Shown piece after piece: positions 17,202 to 24,716 of a DNA stretch of 64,000 bases. The notes under the pieces were generated by a model, which was not told the DNA's origin, did not search any database, and worked only from the letters and a program-made list of their open reading frames with translations. This DNA comes from Changshengia sp963803165 (lineage in GTDB: Bacteria > Chloroflexota > Dormibacteria > Aeolococcales > Aeolococcaceae): positions 186,001 through 250,000 of the forward strand of contig CAWDLK010000006.1 in NCBI GenBank assembly GCA_963803165.1. The letters run 5' to 3'. The position numbers and the translations under genes are program-made. How positions within the stretch are numbered: position 1 is the stretch's first letter; each line of letters begins with the position of its first letter.

Positions 17202-18095
17202 ATGCAAGCACGAATGGGCATCGACGCGCCGAGAGTAAGCCACCTGTTAACCGAAGGGCGAACTCGTCTTAGGGCCTCGGCGGCGATCGACCACTGGAGA
17301 GCGGCGATCGCCCGGGAGGACGCCGAGGACCTCCTCGCCCTCGCCCTCGGGGTGGAGGTCGAGGCCCTCGACCCCCGGGAGCGGGTGCCTGGACGGGTGG
17401 GGCGCCGCTACCGCGCCTACCTGGAGCGCCGGGCAGACGGCGAGCCCGTGGCCCTCATCCGGGGTGCCGTCGAGTTCGCCGGCCTGACCCTCCGGGTGCG
17501 ACCCGGGGTCTTCGTGCCCCGGCGCACCAGCGAGGTGCTCGCCGAGGCGGCGATCGCCGCGCTCCGCCGCCGCCCGCTCAAGGTGGCGGTGGACGTGGCC
17601 TGTGGGGCCGCCCCCGTGTCCTGCGCGATCGCCGCCGCCCTGCCTGCCGCCGAGGTGTGGGGGCTCGACATCGACCCGGCCGCCGTCCGCCTGAGCCGGG
17701 TCAACGCCCGGCGCCTCGGCCTGGTCAACGCCCGCTTCCGCGTGTCCGACCTCCTCGCCGGGCTGCCCGCACGGCTGCATGGCAAGGTCGGCGCCATCAC
17801 CATGCACCCGCCGTACGTGGCGCGCCGGGACGTCCGCGACCTGCCCCGGGAGATCCGCGGATTCGAGCCGCGCCACACCCTGACCGACGGGTCGACGGAC
17901 GGCCTGGGACTCGTGCGGGACCTGGTGGACGCGGCTCCCGACTGGCTCCGCCCCGGCGGGGTGGTGCTGGTGGAGGTGGCGCCCTTCCTCAGCCGGCCGA
18001 TCCAGGTGCTGATGCGGCGTGTCGAGCTCGCGGTGACGGTCCAGAGCGACCCGGGCGGGATCACCCGGGTGGTGGGCGGCCGCCTGCCGCGCTGA
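17202..18095 (+). CDS. PrmC/HemK-like N5-glutamine methyltransferase family protein
   Basis: This 297-aa protein has a PrmC-like helical N-domain, the beta hairpin GAVEFAGLTLRVRPGVFVPRRTSEVL, motif I VDVACGAAPVSCAIAAAL and the LDIDPAAV acidic loop. The catalytic NPPY motif, normally NPPYI, reads HPPYV here (about residue 206). Asn-to-His at this position would be expected to weaken glutamine methylation, so it may be a paralogue and not the release-factor enzyme. TACCAT (17188-17193) lies 8 nt before the ATG (leaderless). A second ATG (MGIDAPRV) is four codons in. Confidence 0.78.
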   Translation: MQARMGIDAPRVSHLLTEGRTRLRASAAIDHWRAAIAREDAEDLLALALGVEVEALDPRERVPGRVGRRYRAYLERRADGEPVALIRGAVEFAGLTLRVRPGVFVPRRTSEVLAEAAIAALRRRPLKVAVDVACGAAPVSCAIAAALPAAEVWGLDIDPAAVRLSRVNARRLGLVNARFRVSDLLAGLPARLHGKVGAITMHPPYVARRDVRDLPREIRGFEPRHTLTDGSTDGLGLVRDLVDAAPDWLRPGGVVLVEVAPFLSRPIQVLMRRVELAVTVQSDPGGITRVVGGRLPR

Positions 18096-18098
18096 CCG

Positions 18099-18758
18099 TC
18101 AGCCGCCTCCGAGATCCACTCCGGCGGCGCTCAACGCCTCGGTCGCCGGGGTCAGCGCCTCGACTCCCCGGAGCGCCAGGTCGTGGTCGCCGCCGGCGAT
18201 GCCCTCGGCGATCTCCGCCCCCGCGGTCGCGTAGTCCCGGAAGGCGGTGCGCAGCTCGGCATCGGCGGCCTTCTCGCCCGACGTCACCGGGTGCTGCCCG
18301 CCGATGTCGGCGAGTGCGCCCTCCGCGGCGAGGGCCAGGTCGCGGGCGGCGCTCTCGCAGCTCAGCCCCGCGGGGCTCGCGCACACGGGGTCCATCGCCG
18401 CCAGCGGGGTGAGGACCCGGCAGATGTCCGCCGTGGCCGCCGCGGCGTACGCGTCGACCGGACTGCCCCCGCCGCAGTCGGTCGCGGGGTCGACGGGGGG
18501 CTCCCCCGAGGAGGCGGGCGCCGAGACGCTGGGGAGGGGCAGGGCGGTCGCGGGAAGGGGGGTGGGGGTGGTGCTGCTCGCAGTGGGGGCCGGGCTGCGG
18601 CTGACCAGGAGATAGGTGCCACCTCCGGCCGCGCCCGCGATCACGGTCCCGCCCAGGATCGCCAGCGCGATCTTCCACGCTGGCGCCGCCCTCGGCTCCG
18701 GCCCCGGTGGTGGTGGCGGCGGGGTGGGGGGGGACGGCGGGGGGACCTGGTCGCTCAC
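18099..18758 (-). CDS. Single-pass membrane protein with Pro-rich N-terminus
   Basis: This 219-aa protein has a cytoplasmic proline tract (about 6-20), one membrane helix (KIALAILGGTVIAGAAGGGTYLLV, about 29-52), a Ser/Thr/Pro-rich external linker and an alpha-helical extracellular domain with four cysteines that could form two disulfides. No family is recognised. It converges with the prmC-like gene and lies 91 bp from the tRNA gene, transcribed away from it. Confidence 0.55.
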   Translation of the reverse strand: MSDQVPPPSPPTPPPPPPGPEPRAAPAWKIALAILGGTVIAGAAGGGTYLLVSRSPAPTASSTTPTPLPATALPLPSVSAPASSGEPPVDPATDCGGGSPVDAYAAAATADICRVLTPLAAMDPVCASPAGLSCESAARDLALAAEGALADIGGQHPVTSGEKAADAELRTAFRDYATAGAEIAEGIAGGDHDLALRGVEALTPATEALSAAGVDLGGG

Positions 18759-18831
18759 GAGCTCCGGCCGAGTCTGCGCGCGCGCCGCGCCCGGACGCCC
18801 GCCGCCGCCCGAGGGGTGCCCGCAGCGGCCG

Positions 18832-18837
18832 TATACT
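18832..18837 (+). promoter_or_regulatory. tRNA-Arg promoter -10 box
   Basis: TATACT lies 12 bp upstream of the mature tRNA 5' end, a good -10 match placing transcription start near 18844. No clear -35 hexamer is visible in the GC-rich DNA upstream. Confidence 0.55.
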
Positions 18838-18849
18838 CGATTCCAGCGT

Positions 18850-18922
<73 letters not shown>

Positions 18923-18985
18923 CTCCTCTCTCCACGGCCGCCGGCGTGCCCGTCTCCCCGCACCCTCCGCGCAGCCCGGTGATCG

Positions 18986-19010
18986 TTCGTCACGAGATAT
19001 TCGTCACGAA
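18986..19010. repeat. Paired TTCGTCACGAR element (copy A)
   Basis: Two copies of an 11-bp near-palindrome, TTCGTCACGAG (18986-18996) and TTCGTCACGAA (19000-19010), are separated by 3 bp, so their centres are 14 bp apart. The same arrangement occurs at 53841-53865. It lies in the 169-bp gap between tRNA-Arg and the end of a minus-strand gene, which holds nothing else I can identify. It is probably a protein-binding site for a dimeric factor; it has no U-run, so it is not a terminator. Confidence 0.55.
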
Positions 19011-19091
19011 CGGCAGCCCTCCAACCCCTGCCCCCGCCCCGCTGCGTGCTCGGTGCGATCGGCGCGGACCCGGCGGGTCGGGCCGGTCGGC

Positions 19092-19562
19092 TCAGACGAG
19101 GACGCGTTCGACGACCCGCTGCCGCCTGCCGCTCCCGGACAGCCCCGCGACCCGCACCACCTGCGACCCGACGGCGGTGGCGAGGACGGCGACCAGGAGG
19201 TCGCTCCAGCGAAGGGTCAGGCCCGAGATCCTTGGAACGCTGGCGAAGATGCCGTCGAAGGGCCCGGACAGCCAGGATCCCGCGATGAAGATCAGGTGGG
19301 CGACGCCGCTGTTGCTCGCCGCGATGATGCGGAAGACGAAGTCGAGGCCGACCACGGCGTCGATGACCCCGACGACCAGCCAGATCACCTGCTTGAGCCG
19401 GTGCTCGGCCACGGACCTGACCAGCTGCACGTGGGCGCGCCGCGGAGCCGCCGCGCCTTCCGGCGCGGTCCCGCGCAGGGCGCCGGGGGCTCGGGGCTGG
19501 GGCGCCGCCGCCGGCGCCTCCTGCTCCCCCTCGTCGATCTCGGGTGCTCTCTGCATGATCAT
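19092..19562 (-). CDS. YGGT-like small integral membrane protein
   Basis: This 156-aa protein has an Ala/Pro/Glu-rich cytoplasmic N-terminus (about 1-55) and about three membrane helices: KQVIWLVVGVIDAVVGLDFVFRII, AHLIFIAGSWLSGPFDGIF and WSDLLVAVLATAVGSQVV. The spacing, with FRII, GPFDGIF and P-RISG between helices, resembles YGGT-family proteins. The function is unclear. ATG 19562 has GGGAGG 11 nt upstream; another ATG lies 2 codons later. The palindrome TTGATATCAA sits in its upstream region. Confidence 0.6.
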   Translation of the reverse strand: MIMQRAPEIDEGEQEAPAAAPQPRAPGALRGTAPEGAAAPRRAHVQLVRSVAEHRLKQVIWLVVGVIDAVVGLDFVFRIIAASNSGVAHLIFIAGSWLSGPFDGIFASVPRISGLTLRWSDLLVAVLATAVGSQVVRVAGLSGSGRRQRVVERVLV

Positions 19563-19614
19563 CGGCTCTGCCCTCCCGTGCGCCGGCCCGCCGCGGGCGC
19601 CTTGATCGGCGCAC

Positions 19615-19624
19615 TTGATATCAA
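19615..19624. promoter_or_regulatory. Perfect 10-bp palindrome TTGATATCAA upstream of YGGT-like gene
   Basis: TTGATATCAA is a perfect palindrome within an AT-rich patch 53 bp upstream of the minus-strand start at 19562. A minus-strand TATCAT lies just upstream (19635-19630 region). The position is consistent with an operator or promoter element for that gene; the cognate factor is unknown. Confidence 0.4.
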
Positions 19625-19689
19625 AACTGATGATAGCAGCGCTGTAACACATCCGTCCCAGGTGGTGGCAGTGAATCCGGCTCGGCCGG

Positions 19690-20565
19690 TCACCACCACT
19701 CGAACGGCCGGCCATCCCACTCGTCGAGGCGGGGATACCAGGGGTGGGCGGCGAGCTCCTCCAGCCTGCCCTCGAAGGCGTCGACCTCGGTGGCGGTGAG
19801 GAGCGTGCGGAGGGCGCCGCGGAGCTCCTCGCGCGAGTCCCCGCCGGCCAGCCGCCGCACCAGCTCGGCGTCCTCGGGGTCGAGGTCGCTCCCCCCGAGG
19901 CCGAGGAGCACGGTCCGCTGGCGGGGGTAGGGGAGGAAGGTGAGGGCGTTGTCGATCCCCCAGAGGTGCCCCCCGGCATCGAGGAGCAGATGGGCCCGCT
20001 TGCGGTCGGCGTTGTTGGCCAGGACGTCGAAGGCCGCGACCCGGTGGAGCTGCGCCTCGACGCCGGCGCTCTCGGTGTCGGAGAGCGGCCCCTCCGCCGG
20101 GTGGATGTAGAGCTGCACGCTTCCCGGACCCAGCGGCCCGTCGCGGAGGCCGGTGGGCGGGACCACCTCCATCCGCGCCGCCGCGCTCAGCAGGTAGGCG
20201 GCCCGCTCTCGGAGGTGGAGGGTGTGACGGGCGAAGTCGTGGAGCGGGCGCTCGCCGCGCGCCGGCTTGTAGATCGCCCGCATCGGCTGGTCGGTGGCGT
20301 GGGGGTCGGGGGCGTCGAGCTCGAGGAGGTAGACGGCGTTGCTCGAGTTGACGACCCTGCCCATGGCCCGCAGCGGCGCGGTGGCCAGCTGCTCCAGGAC
20401 GGCCGCGTCGGTGCCGGAGGCCAGCGCCGCGATCTCCTGAGCGGCGACCCGGAAGCGGCGCTGGGCTGCGCTCGAGTTGGGGTCGCCGGCGAGGCGTCCG
20501 AGCCGCGCGCCGGCACCCGGGTCGAGGTGACGGCGATGCCGGCGCCGGGCCGGCTCCACGTCCAT
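19690..20565 (-). CDS. SCO1664-family PI3/PI4-kinase-fold protein
   Basis: This 291-aa protein has a kinase-like core: AIYKPARGERPLHDF (ATP-anchoring Lys region), LSAAARMEVVPPT, GSVQLYIHPAEG, then the catalytic-loop-like FDVLANNADRKRAHLLLD and metal-binding LWGIDNALTF. These features match the SCO1664 family known mainly from actinobacteria. The physiological substrate is unknown. Minus-strand TAGCAT (20577-20572) lies 6 nt before the ATG, indicating a leaderless message. Confidence 0.8.
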   Translation of the reverse strand: MDVEPARRRHRRHLDPGAGARLGRLAGDPNSSAAQRRFRVAAQEIAALASGTDAAVLEQLATAPLRAMGRVVNSSNAVYLLELDAPDPHATDQPMRAIYKPARGERPLHDFARHTLHLRERAAYLLSAAARMEVVPPTGLRDGPLGPGSVQLYIHPAEGPLSDTESAGVEAQLHRVAAFDVLANNADRKRAHLLLDAGGHLWGIDNALTFLPYPRQRTVLLGLGGSDLDPEDAELVRRLAGGDSREELRGALRTLLTATEVDAFEGRLEELAAHPWYPRLDEWDGRPFEWW

Positions 20566-20614
20566 GCAGGGATGCTAGCCCGGCCCGCCGGCCTGGACCG
20601 CCGATCCGCTCCCC

Positions 20615-20989
20615 TCAGCGCCGGCGGCGCGCGCCGATGACGACCTGCACGACGACCGCGCCGACCAGTGTCAGGATTCCCAGCAGCAGCAGGACCGGCC
20701 CCATCCCCGCCGTGGTCGGGCCGCCGAGGCCGGCGGTCAGCAGGAGGACCGCGATCGCGATCAGCGCGACATTGGTGACCCAGCGCTGCCACCTCAGGGG
20801 TGTCCGGCCGCCCAGGGTGCTCAGGACGTCGTCATCCCTTCGACGCCGGCGGCCACGCCGCCCGCCCGGCTCGCCGCCCCCATCGGGAAGATCGGTGCGC
20901 TCGAGCTGCGACCACCACTCCGGGGGCACGTTGGTGGGCCGTGAGTCCGGGGGGTGTCCGTGGGTCGGACGGTAATTGTCGTCAGGCAT
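20615..20989 (-). CDS. Small two-helix membrane protein, basic N-terminus
   Basis: This 124-aa protein has a hydrophilic N-terminus with a run of arginines (RRGRRRRRDDD, about 44-54). Two adjacent membrane helices follow (WVTNVALIAIAVLLLTAGL and GPVLLLLGILTLVGAVVVQVVIG), with a basic C-terminal tail. No family is recognised. GGGACG precedes the ATG as a weak SD. The 169-bp gap to the divergent glycosylase gene holds no further feature I can name. Confidence 0.55.
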   Translation of the reverse strand: MPDDNYRPTHGHPPDSRPTNVPPEWWSQLERTDLPDGGGEPGGRRGRRRRRDDDVLSTLGGRTPLRWQRWVTNVALIAIAVLLLTAGLGGPTTAGMGPVLLLLGILTLVGAVVVQVVIGARRRR

Positions 20990-21158
20990 CACGTCCCACT
21001 GCGCACGACGTCCGTCCCGCCGTCGGAGACGTTGAATACGATTGGCGGCCGCACAGCGATGATACCCCGGGTGCCTCGCGGGGGCCAGCGCCGCGTCCGC
21101 CGCCACGCCGCGGCGCACCAGCCGGGTCGCGGGGAATCGGGACCATGGGAGGACGCCG

Positions 21159-21815
21159 ATGGGCAACGCTGACGGAGCTCACGGCGGGGCCGCGCTGCTG
21201 GCCCTCCAGGTCGCGCAGCGCGCCTGCACACGCTGTGTGGAGGCGGGCTTCCTCGGCGCGGCCCATCCTGTCTTCAGCGGCCGTGCGGGACAGCGAATGC
21301 TGCTGGTCGGTCAGGCTCCGGGGCCGGTCGAGCACGATCGCACCCGGCCCTTCGCCGGACGCGCCGGGCGGCAGCTGATGCGGTGGTTCGAGCGCGGCGG
21401 CTTCGCCGGTGAGGAGGACGTCCGCCGCCGCGTGTACATGACCTCCATGACCACCTGCTTCCCCGGTCGCACCGCCGACGGGCGCGGCGACCGCCGGCCC
21501 GGCTCCCGCGAGGTGGCGCTCTGCTCGGAGTGGCTGGACGGCGTCCTGCGCATCCTCGCACCACGGCTGGTGATCCCCATCGGCGGTCTCGCCCTGGCAC
21601 GCTTCCTGCCCGGCCGCGGTCTGGAGGACGCCATCGGCCGGCTCTTCGACGGCTCGGGGGCGGAGATCGACGCGCCTCGGGGCGCCCCGGTGCTGCTCCC
21701 CCTGCCCCATCCCTCGGGGCAGAGCCGCTGGCTGAACGACCCGGCGCACGCCGGCCGCCTGGAGCGCGCGCTCGCCCGATTGCCCGAGCTGGCGCACTGG
21801 GCGGAATCCGGGTGA
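21159..21815 (+). CDS. Uracil-DNA glycosylase superfamily protein
   Basis: This 218-aa protein has motif A LVGQAPGPVEHDRTRPFAGRAGRQL, the family 4/5-like GxxPGxxE plus P-F-G-R segment. A mid motif MTTCFPG follows, and the C-terminal LPLPHPSGQSRW is the catalytic or intercalation loop with His. Cysteines in ACTRC plus CFPG and CSEW could ligate a 4Fe-4S cluster as in families 4 and 5. It would remove uracil (or related bases) from DNA. The SD GGGAGG is 6 nt before the ATG. Confidence 0.82.
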   Translation: MGNADGAHGGAALLALQVAQRACTRCVEAGFLGAAHPVFSGRAGQRMLLVGQAPGPVEHDRTRPFAGRAGRQLMRWFERGGFAGEEDVRRRVYMTSMTTCFPGRTADGRGDRRPGSREVALCSEWLDGVLRILAPRLVIPIGGLALARFLPGRGLEDAIGRLFDGSGAEIDAPRGAPVLLPLPHPSGQSRWLNDPAHAGRLERALARLPELAHWAESG

Positions 21816-21877
21816 GCGGGCGATGCTATGATCGGTCGCTGTTTTTGCAGCCGCACAGTGAGAGACAGGGCGCCTCC

Positions 21878-22351
21878 GTGCCCGACAGCGAATCCACGCC
21901 GACGCCGACCGTCAGCGCAGAGGTCAAGGACGCCGAGGACATCCTCGAGCGGATCTTCACGCCGCGGCCCAAGGCGAGTCCCGCGGAGCAGGCGGAGCGG
22001 GTCCTGCGCAGGCCCCGCCGGGTGGTCTATTGCGCCATCAGCAATCGCAACTTCTATTGGCGCCAGCACATCACCAAGTTCGTGCTCGACGAGGGCTCGG
22101 TGCCCATCGTCCCCTTCATGCTCTTCGACTACTACCTCCTGCACACCGTGCCCAAGGAGACGGTGCGGGAGGCGTTCAACAACCTCATCGTCAAGTCCGA
22201 CGAGATGTGGGTTTTCGGCACCATCTCCCTGGGCGTCAAGGTGCAGGTGGGGATCGCCAAGCGGCTCCACAAGCCGGTCCGCTACTACGACATCACCGAC
22301 CTCCCCTATCGGGTCGTCTCCGTCCCTGAGGCGATGGTCCGCGAGGAATGA
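21878..22351 (+). CDS. Nucleoside deoxyribosyltransferase-like protein
   Basis: This 157-aa protein starts at GTG 21878, with -10 TATGAT at 21827-21832 giving a leader of about 40 nt. The core RVVYCAISNRNFYWRQHITKFVLDEGSVPIVPFMLFDYYLLHTV, then SDEMWVFGTISLGVKVQVGIAKRLHKPVRYY, has the Rossmann-like pattern of nucleoside 2-deoxyribosyltransferase/DUF4406-type proteins. Activity is unproven. Its TGA overlaps the ATG of the amidotransferase gene (ATGA). Confidence 0.58.
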   Translation: MPDSESTPTPTVSAEVKDAEDILERIFTPRPKASPAEQAERVLRRPRRVVYCAISNRNFYWRQHITKFVLDEGSVPIVPFMLFDYYLLHTVPKETVREAFNNLIVKSDEMWVFGTISLGVKVQVGIAKRLHKPVRYYDITDLPYRVVSVPEAMVREE

Positions 22352-23041
22352 GCACGGGAGCGGTGGAGGCGGCACGACCTCCGCTGCTGGCGGTCATCGA
22401 GCACATCGAGGACGAGGGCCCGGGCCTGATCGCCGAGATCGCGACCGCCCTGGGTGTCGAGGTGCGGCGGATCACGGCGAGCGACCCGCTTCCCGACCTC
22501 GAACTCGGTGTCGGCGCTGGTGGTGATGGGCGGGCCCCAGTCCGTGCACGCGCCCGACCAGCGGCTCCGCGACGAGGTGGCGCTGCTCCACGCGGGTGTC
22601 ACCCGCGCCCTGCCCATCCTCGGTGTCTGCCTCGGCGCCCAGCTTCTCGCCGCCGCCTGCGGGGCCGTGGTGCGGCCCGGGGAGAGAGGGGAGGAGGTTG
22701 GCCTCGGATCGGTCACCCTCACCGCGCCCGGCCGCGACGACCCCGTCTTCGCCGGCTGCGCCGAGCTCCTCCCCGTCCTCCACTGGCACGGCGACACCTT
22801 CGACCTCCCCCGCGGCGCGTGCCACCTGGCCCGCAGCACCGTCTACGTCAACCAGGGGTTCCGTCTGGGGCGGGCGTACGGCCTCCAGTTCCACGTCGAG
22901 GTGGATGCCCGGCTCCTCCACGACTGGTCGCGGCGCATCGTCCTCCCCGCCGAGGCCGGCGCCTGGCTGCTGCGCACCGATCCGGAGCGGCGGGGAGTGC
23001 TGGCCCGCTGGCTGTGGCAGGCACTCGACGCCGTCCCCTGA
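22348..23041 (+). CDS. Class I glutamine amidotransferase (apparent +1 frameshift)
   Basis: This GATase-1 protein has nucleophile Cys in ILGVCLGAQLLA, catalytic His and Glu in LQFHVEVD, and an N-terminal GMP-synthase-like half (LAVIEHIEDEGPGLIAEIATALG). The ATG-led frame is lost at GAACTC (22501-22506); reading one base on gives VSALVVMGGPQSVHAPDQ, the expected strand and GGP turn. Dropping one A gives LPDLDSVSALVVMGGP. The span of 694 nt is 3n+1, and the corrected protein is 230 aa. Such stand-alone domains hydrolyse glutamine or gamma-glutamyl compounds; the substrate is unknown. It overlaps the upstream gene by 4 nt. Confidence 0.75.
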
Positions 23042-23077
23042 CCGGAGCGTCGCCGGCGCCCGGGTGTCTCCCCTCGC

Positions 23078-23320
23078 TCAGCGCCAGCGGCGGCGCATCT
23101 CCTCCGGCCACTCGGGGAAGTAGCGGGCGATGACGCTGAGGTCGAAGCGCGGCAGGATCGATCCTGCGGGCTCGCGCGCCAGCAGGAAGTCGAAGGATGC
23201 GCGCACCAGCGTCTCCGGGTCGGGGGCGCCGAGCTCCGCCACCAGCGGCTCCGGCGCGGTCACCAGGCACTCGTGCCCGTCGACCGCGACGTGGAACCCC
23301 CGGCCGCCCTCGGCACGCAC
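23078..23320 (-). CDS. Small protein of unknown function, possibly broken at its start
   Basis: This protein of about 80 aa (GFHVAVDGHECLVTAPEPLVAELG, SFDFLLAREPAGSILPRFDLSVIARYFPEW) has a compact alpha/beta look but no recognised family. The only in-frame start is GTG 23320. Sensible coding (ALIEV) continues upstream to the TAG of the Kelch gene. An ATG at 23343, 1 nt after that TAG, would be the natural coupled start, but its frame hits TGA after five codons; one added base would join it to this frame. It is probably co-transcribed with the Kelch gene. Confidence 0.5.
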   Translation of the reverse strand: MRAEGGRGFHVAVDGHECLVTAPEPLVAELGAPDPETLVRASFDFLLAREPAGSILPRFDLSVIARYFPEWPEEMRRRWR

Positions 23321-23344
23321 CTCGATCAGCGCCGCCCGGCCATC

Positions 23345-24664
23345 CTAGGTCGTGGCCCGCGGGGTCCCCGCCGCCGTGGTGTCGCGGAGCGTCCAGCTCC
23401 CGTCCCAGGTCCAGGTGTCCGGCACGGCGTCGCCGCCACAGCCGGCGCACATGCCGCCGAAGAGGACGACCTGGCCGTCACCGGCGTCGTAGGTGACCGC
23501 CGAGTCCCCCACCACCGGGCTGGAGGACACCTCGCTGAGGCCGCCGGGTTGGCTCCTCCAGAGGTAGGTGCCCTGGGAGGTGACGACCAGGGCGCCGCCG
23601 CCCGAGGTGGTCACCTCCCAGGCGCCGCTCAGCACCGGGGCCGGCGGGGTGGCGCCCGCGGTCCACGTGGACCCGGTCCAGGACCACACCGGCGGCGTGG
23701 CGGCGGTCGCCCCGGTCGCATCGCAGCCGCCCGCGGCGGTGAAGAGGTCCAGGGTCCCGGCTCGCGGGTCGTAGGCAAGGCTGGCCGCGGCCGCCGGGGG
23801 TGGGGATGCCGCCGGGTGGAGCAGGACCCAGGCGGCACCGCCCCACCGCCAGGTGTCGGTCCCCTGGCACCCCTCGCGGGTGGTGACCAGGATGAGCTGC
23901 CCGGTGGCGTCGTCGGTGGCCAGCGCGGTCGGCGCGTCTGAGGAGGGGAGGCCGCCGGCCGGCTGGGGGCTCCAGGTGGACCCGTCCCAGGTCCAGGTGA
24001 GCCCGCTCTCCTCGAGGCGGTTCCCCCCGGTGCTGATATCCCCCCCGGTCAGCACCAGGCGCCGGCTGGACGGGTCGTAGCCGAGCAGGGCGCCGCTCAG
24101 GCCGGGCGGCGAGGTCGCCGGGTCCAGCTGGCTCCATCGCGTCCCATCCCAGCTCCAGGTGTCGGAGAGGGTGCTCAGCCCCTCACTCCCGATCACCAGC
24201 CCGCCGAAGAGGACGACCTCCCCGCCGGTGGGGTCGTAGGCCATGGCCGCGTCGTCCCGGGCCGAGGGTCGGAGCTGGGGCGGGAGCGGAAGGGTGACCG
24301 CCTGCGGTGCCGGGGTCGCCGCCACCGTGGGATGGCGGGTACCGGACCACGGGGCGAGGCTGAACGCAGCCGCTCCGACCAGGATCGCCAGGGCCATGCC
24401 GGTGGCCGCCCCGCGGCGGGTGATCCGGAACGACCGTTCCCGGGTCGGGACGCCGGCGAAATCCTCGTCGGGGGGATCCGGCTGCCCCTCTCCGCCGCCC
24501 TGGCGGTCCGAGCTTGCAGCGGGCGGCCTGGCGGTCGCGGAGAGGGCGCGGCGCAGCCGCCGGGCCGGGTGGCGGGCATCCTCGTCCGTGCCGCCCGAGG
24601 CCGCTGGCCCGCCGCGGCCGGGTGGGGGCTCTCCTCCGGCGCCGCTCGTGTCGATGTCGGTCAT
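23345..24664 (-). CDS. Membrane-anchored Kelch beta-propeller protein
   Basis: This 439-aa protein has a hydrophilic Pro/Gly/Arg-rich cytoplasmic N-terminus (about 1-88), one membrane helix (ATGMALAILVGAAAFSLAPW) and an extracytoplasmic Kelch-type propeller. Repeats show the pattern MAYDPTGGEVVLFGG, DTWSWDGTRWSQLDP, LGYDPSSRRLVLTGG, WTWDGSTWSP and ending VTYDAGDGQVVLFGG, DTWTWDGSWT. A role in surface binding is likely but unproven. Start ATG 24664 is chosen over GTG 24685. Confidence 0.75.
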   Translation of the reverse strand: MTDIDTSGAGGEPPPGRGGPAASGGTDEDARHPARRLRRALSATARPPAASSDRQGGGEGQPDPPDEDFAGVPTRERSFRITRRGAATGMALAILVGAAAFSLAPWSGTRHPTVAATPAPQAVTLPLPPQLRPSARDDAAMAYDPTGGEVVLFGGLVIGSEGLSTLSDTWSWDGTRWSQLDPATSPPGLSGALLGYDPSSRRLVLTGGDISTGGNRLEESGLTWTWDGSTWSPQPAGGLPSSDAPTALATDDATGQLILVTTREGCQGTDTWRWGGAAWVLLHPAASPPPAAAASLAYDPRAGTLDLFTAAGGCDATGATAATPPVWSWTGSTWTAGATPPAPVLSGAWEVTTSGGGALVVTSQGTYLWRSQPGGLSEVSSSPVVGDSAVTYDAGDGQVVLFGGMCAGCGGDAVPDTWTWDGSWTLRDTTAAGTPRATT

Positions 24665-24716
24665 GGCATCGCGTCCGTGGCCCAACGGTACCCCGGCGGC
24701 GGTGCCGGAGCGCCGG

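Noticed and set aside
21816..21877. Terminator after the uracil-DNA glycosylase gene (T5 run near 21845)
   Set aside because: Only a 4-bp stem can be drawn before the T run, and a -10 box (TATGAT) for the next gene lies in the same place.
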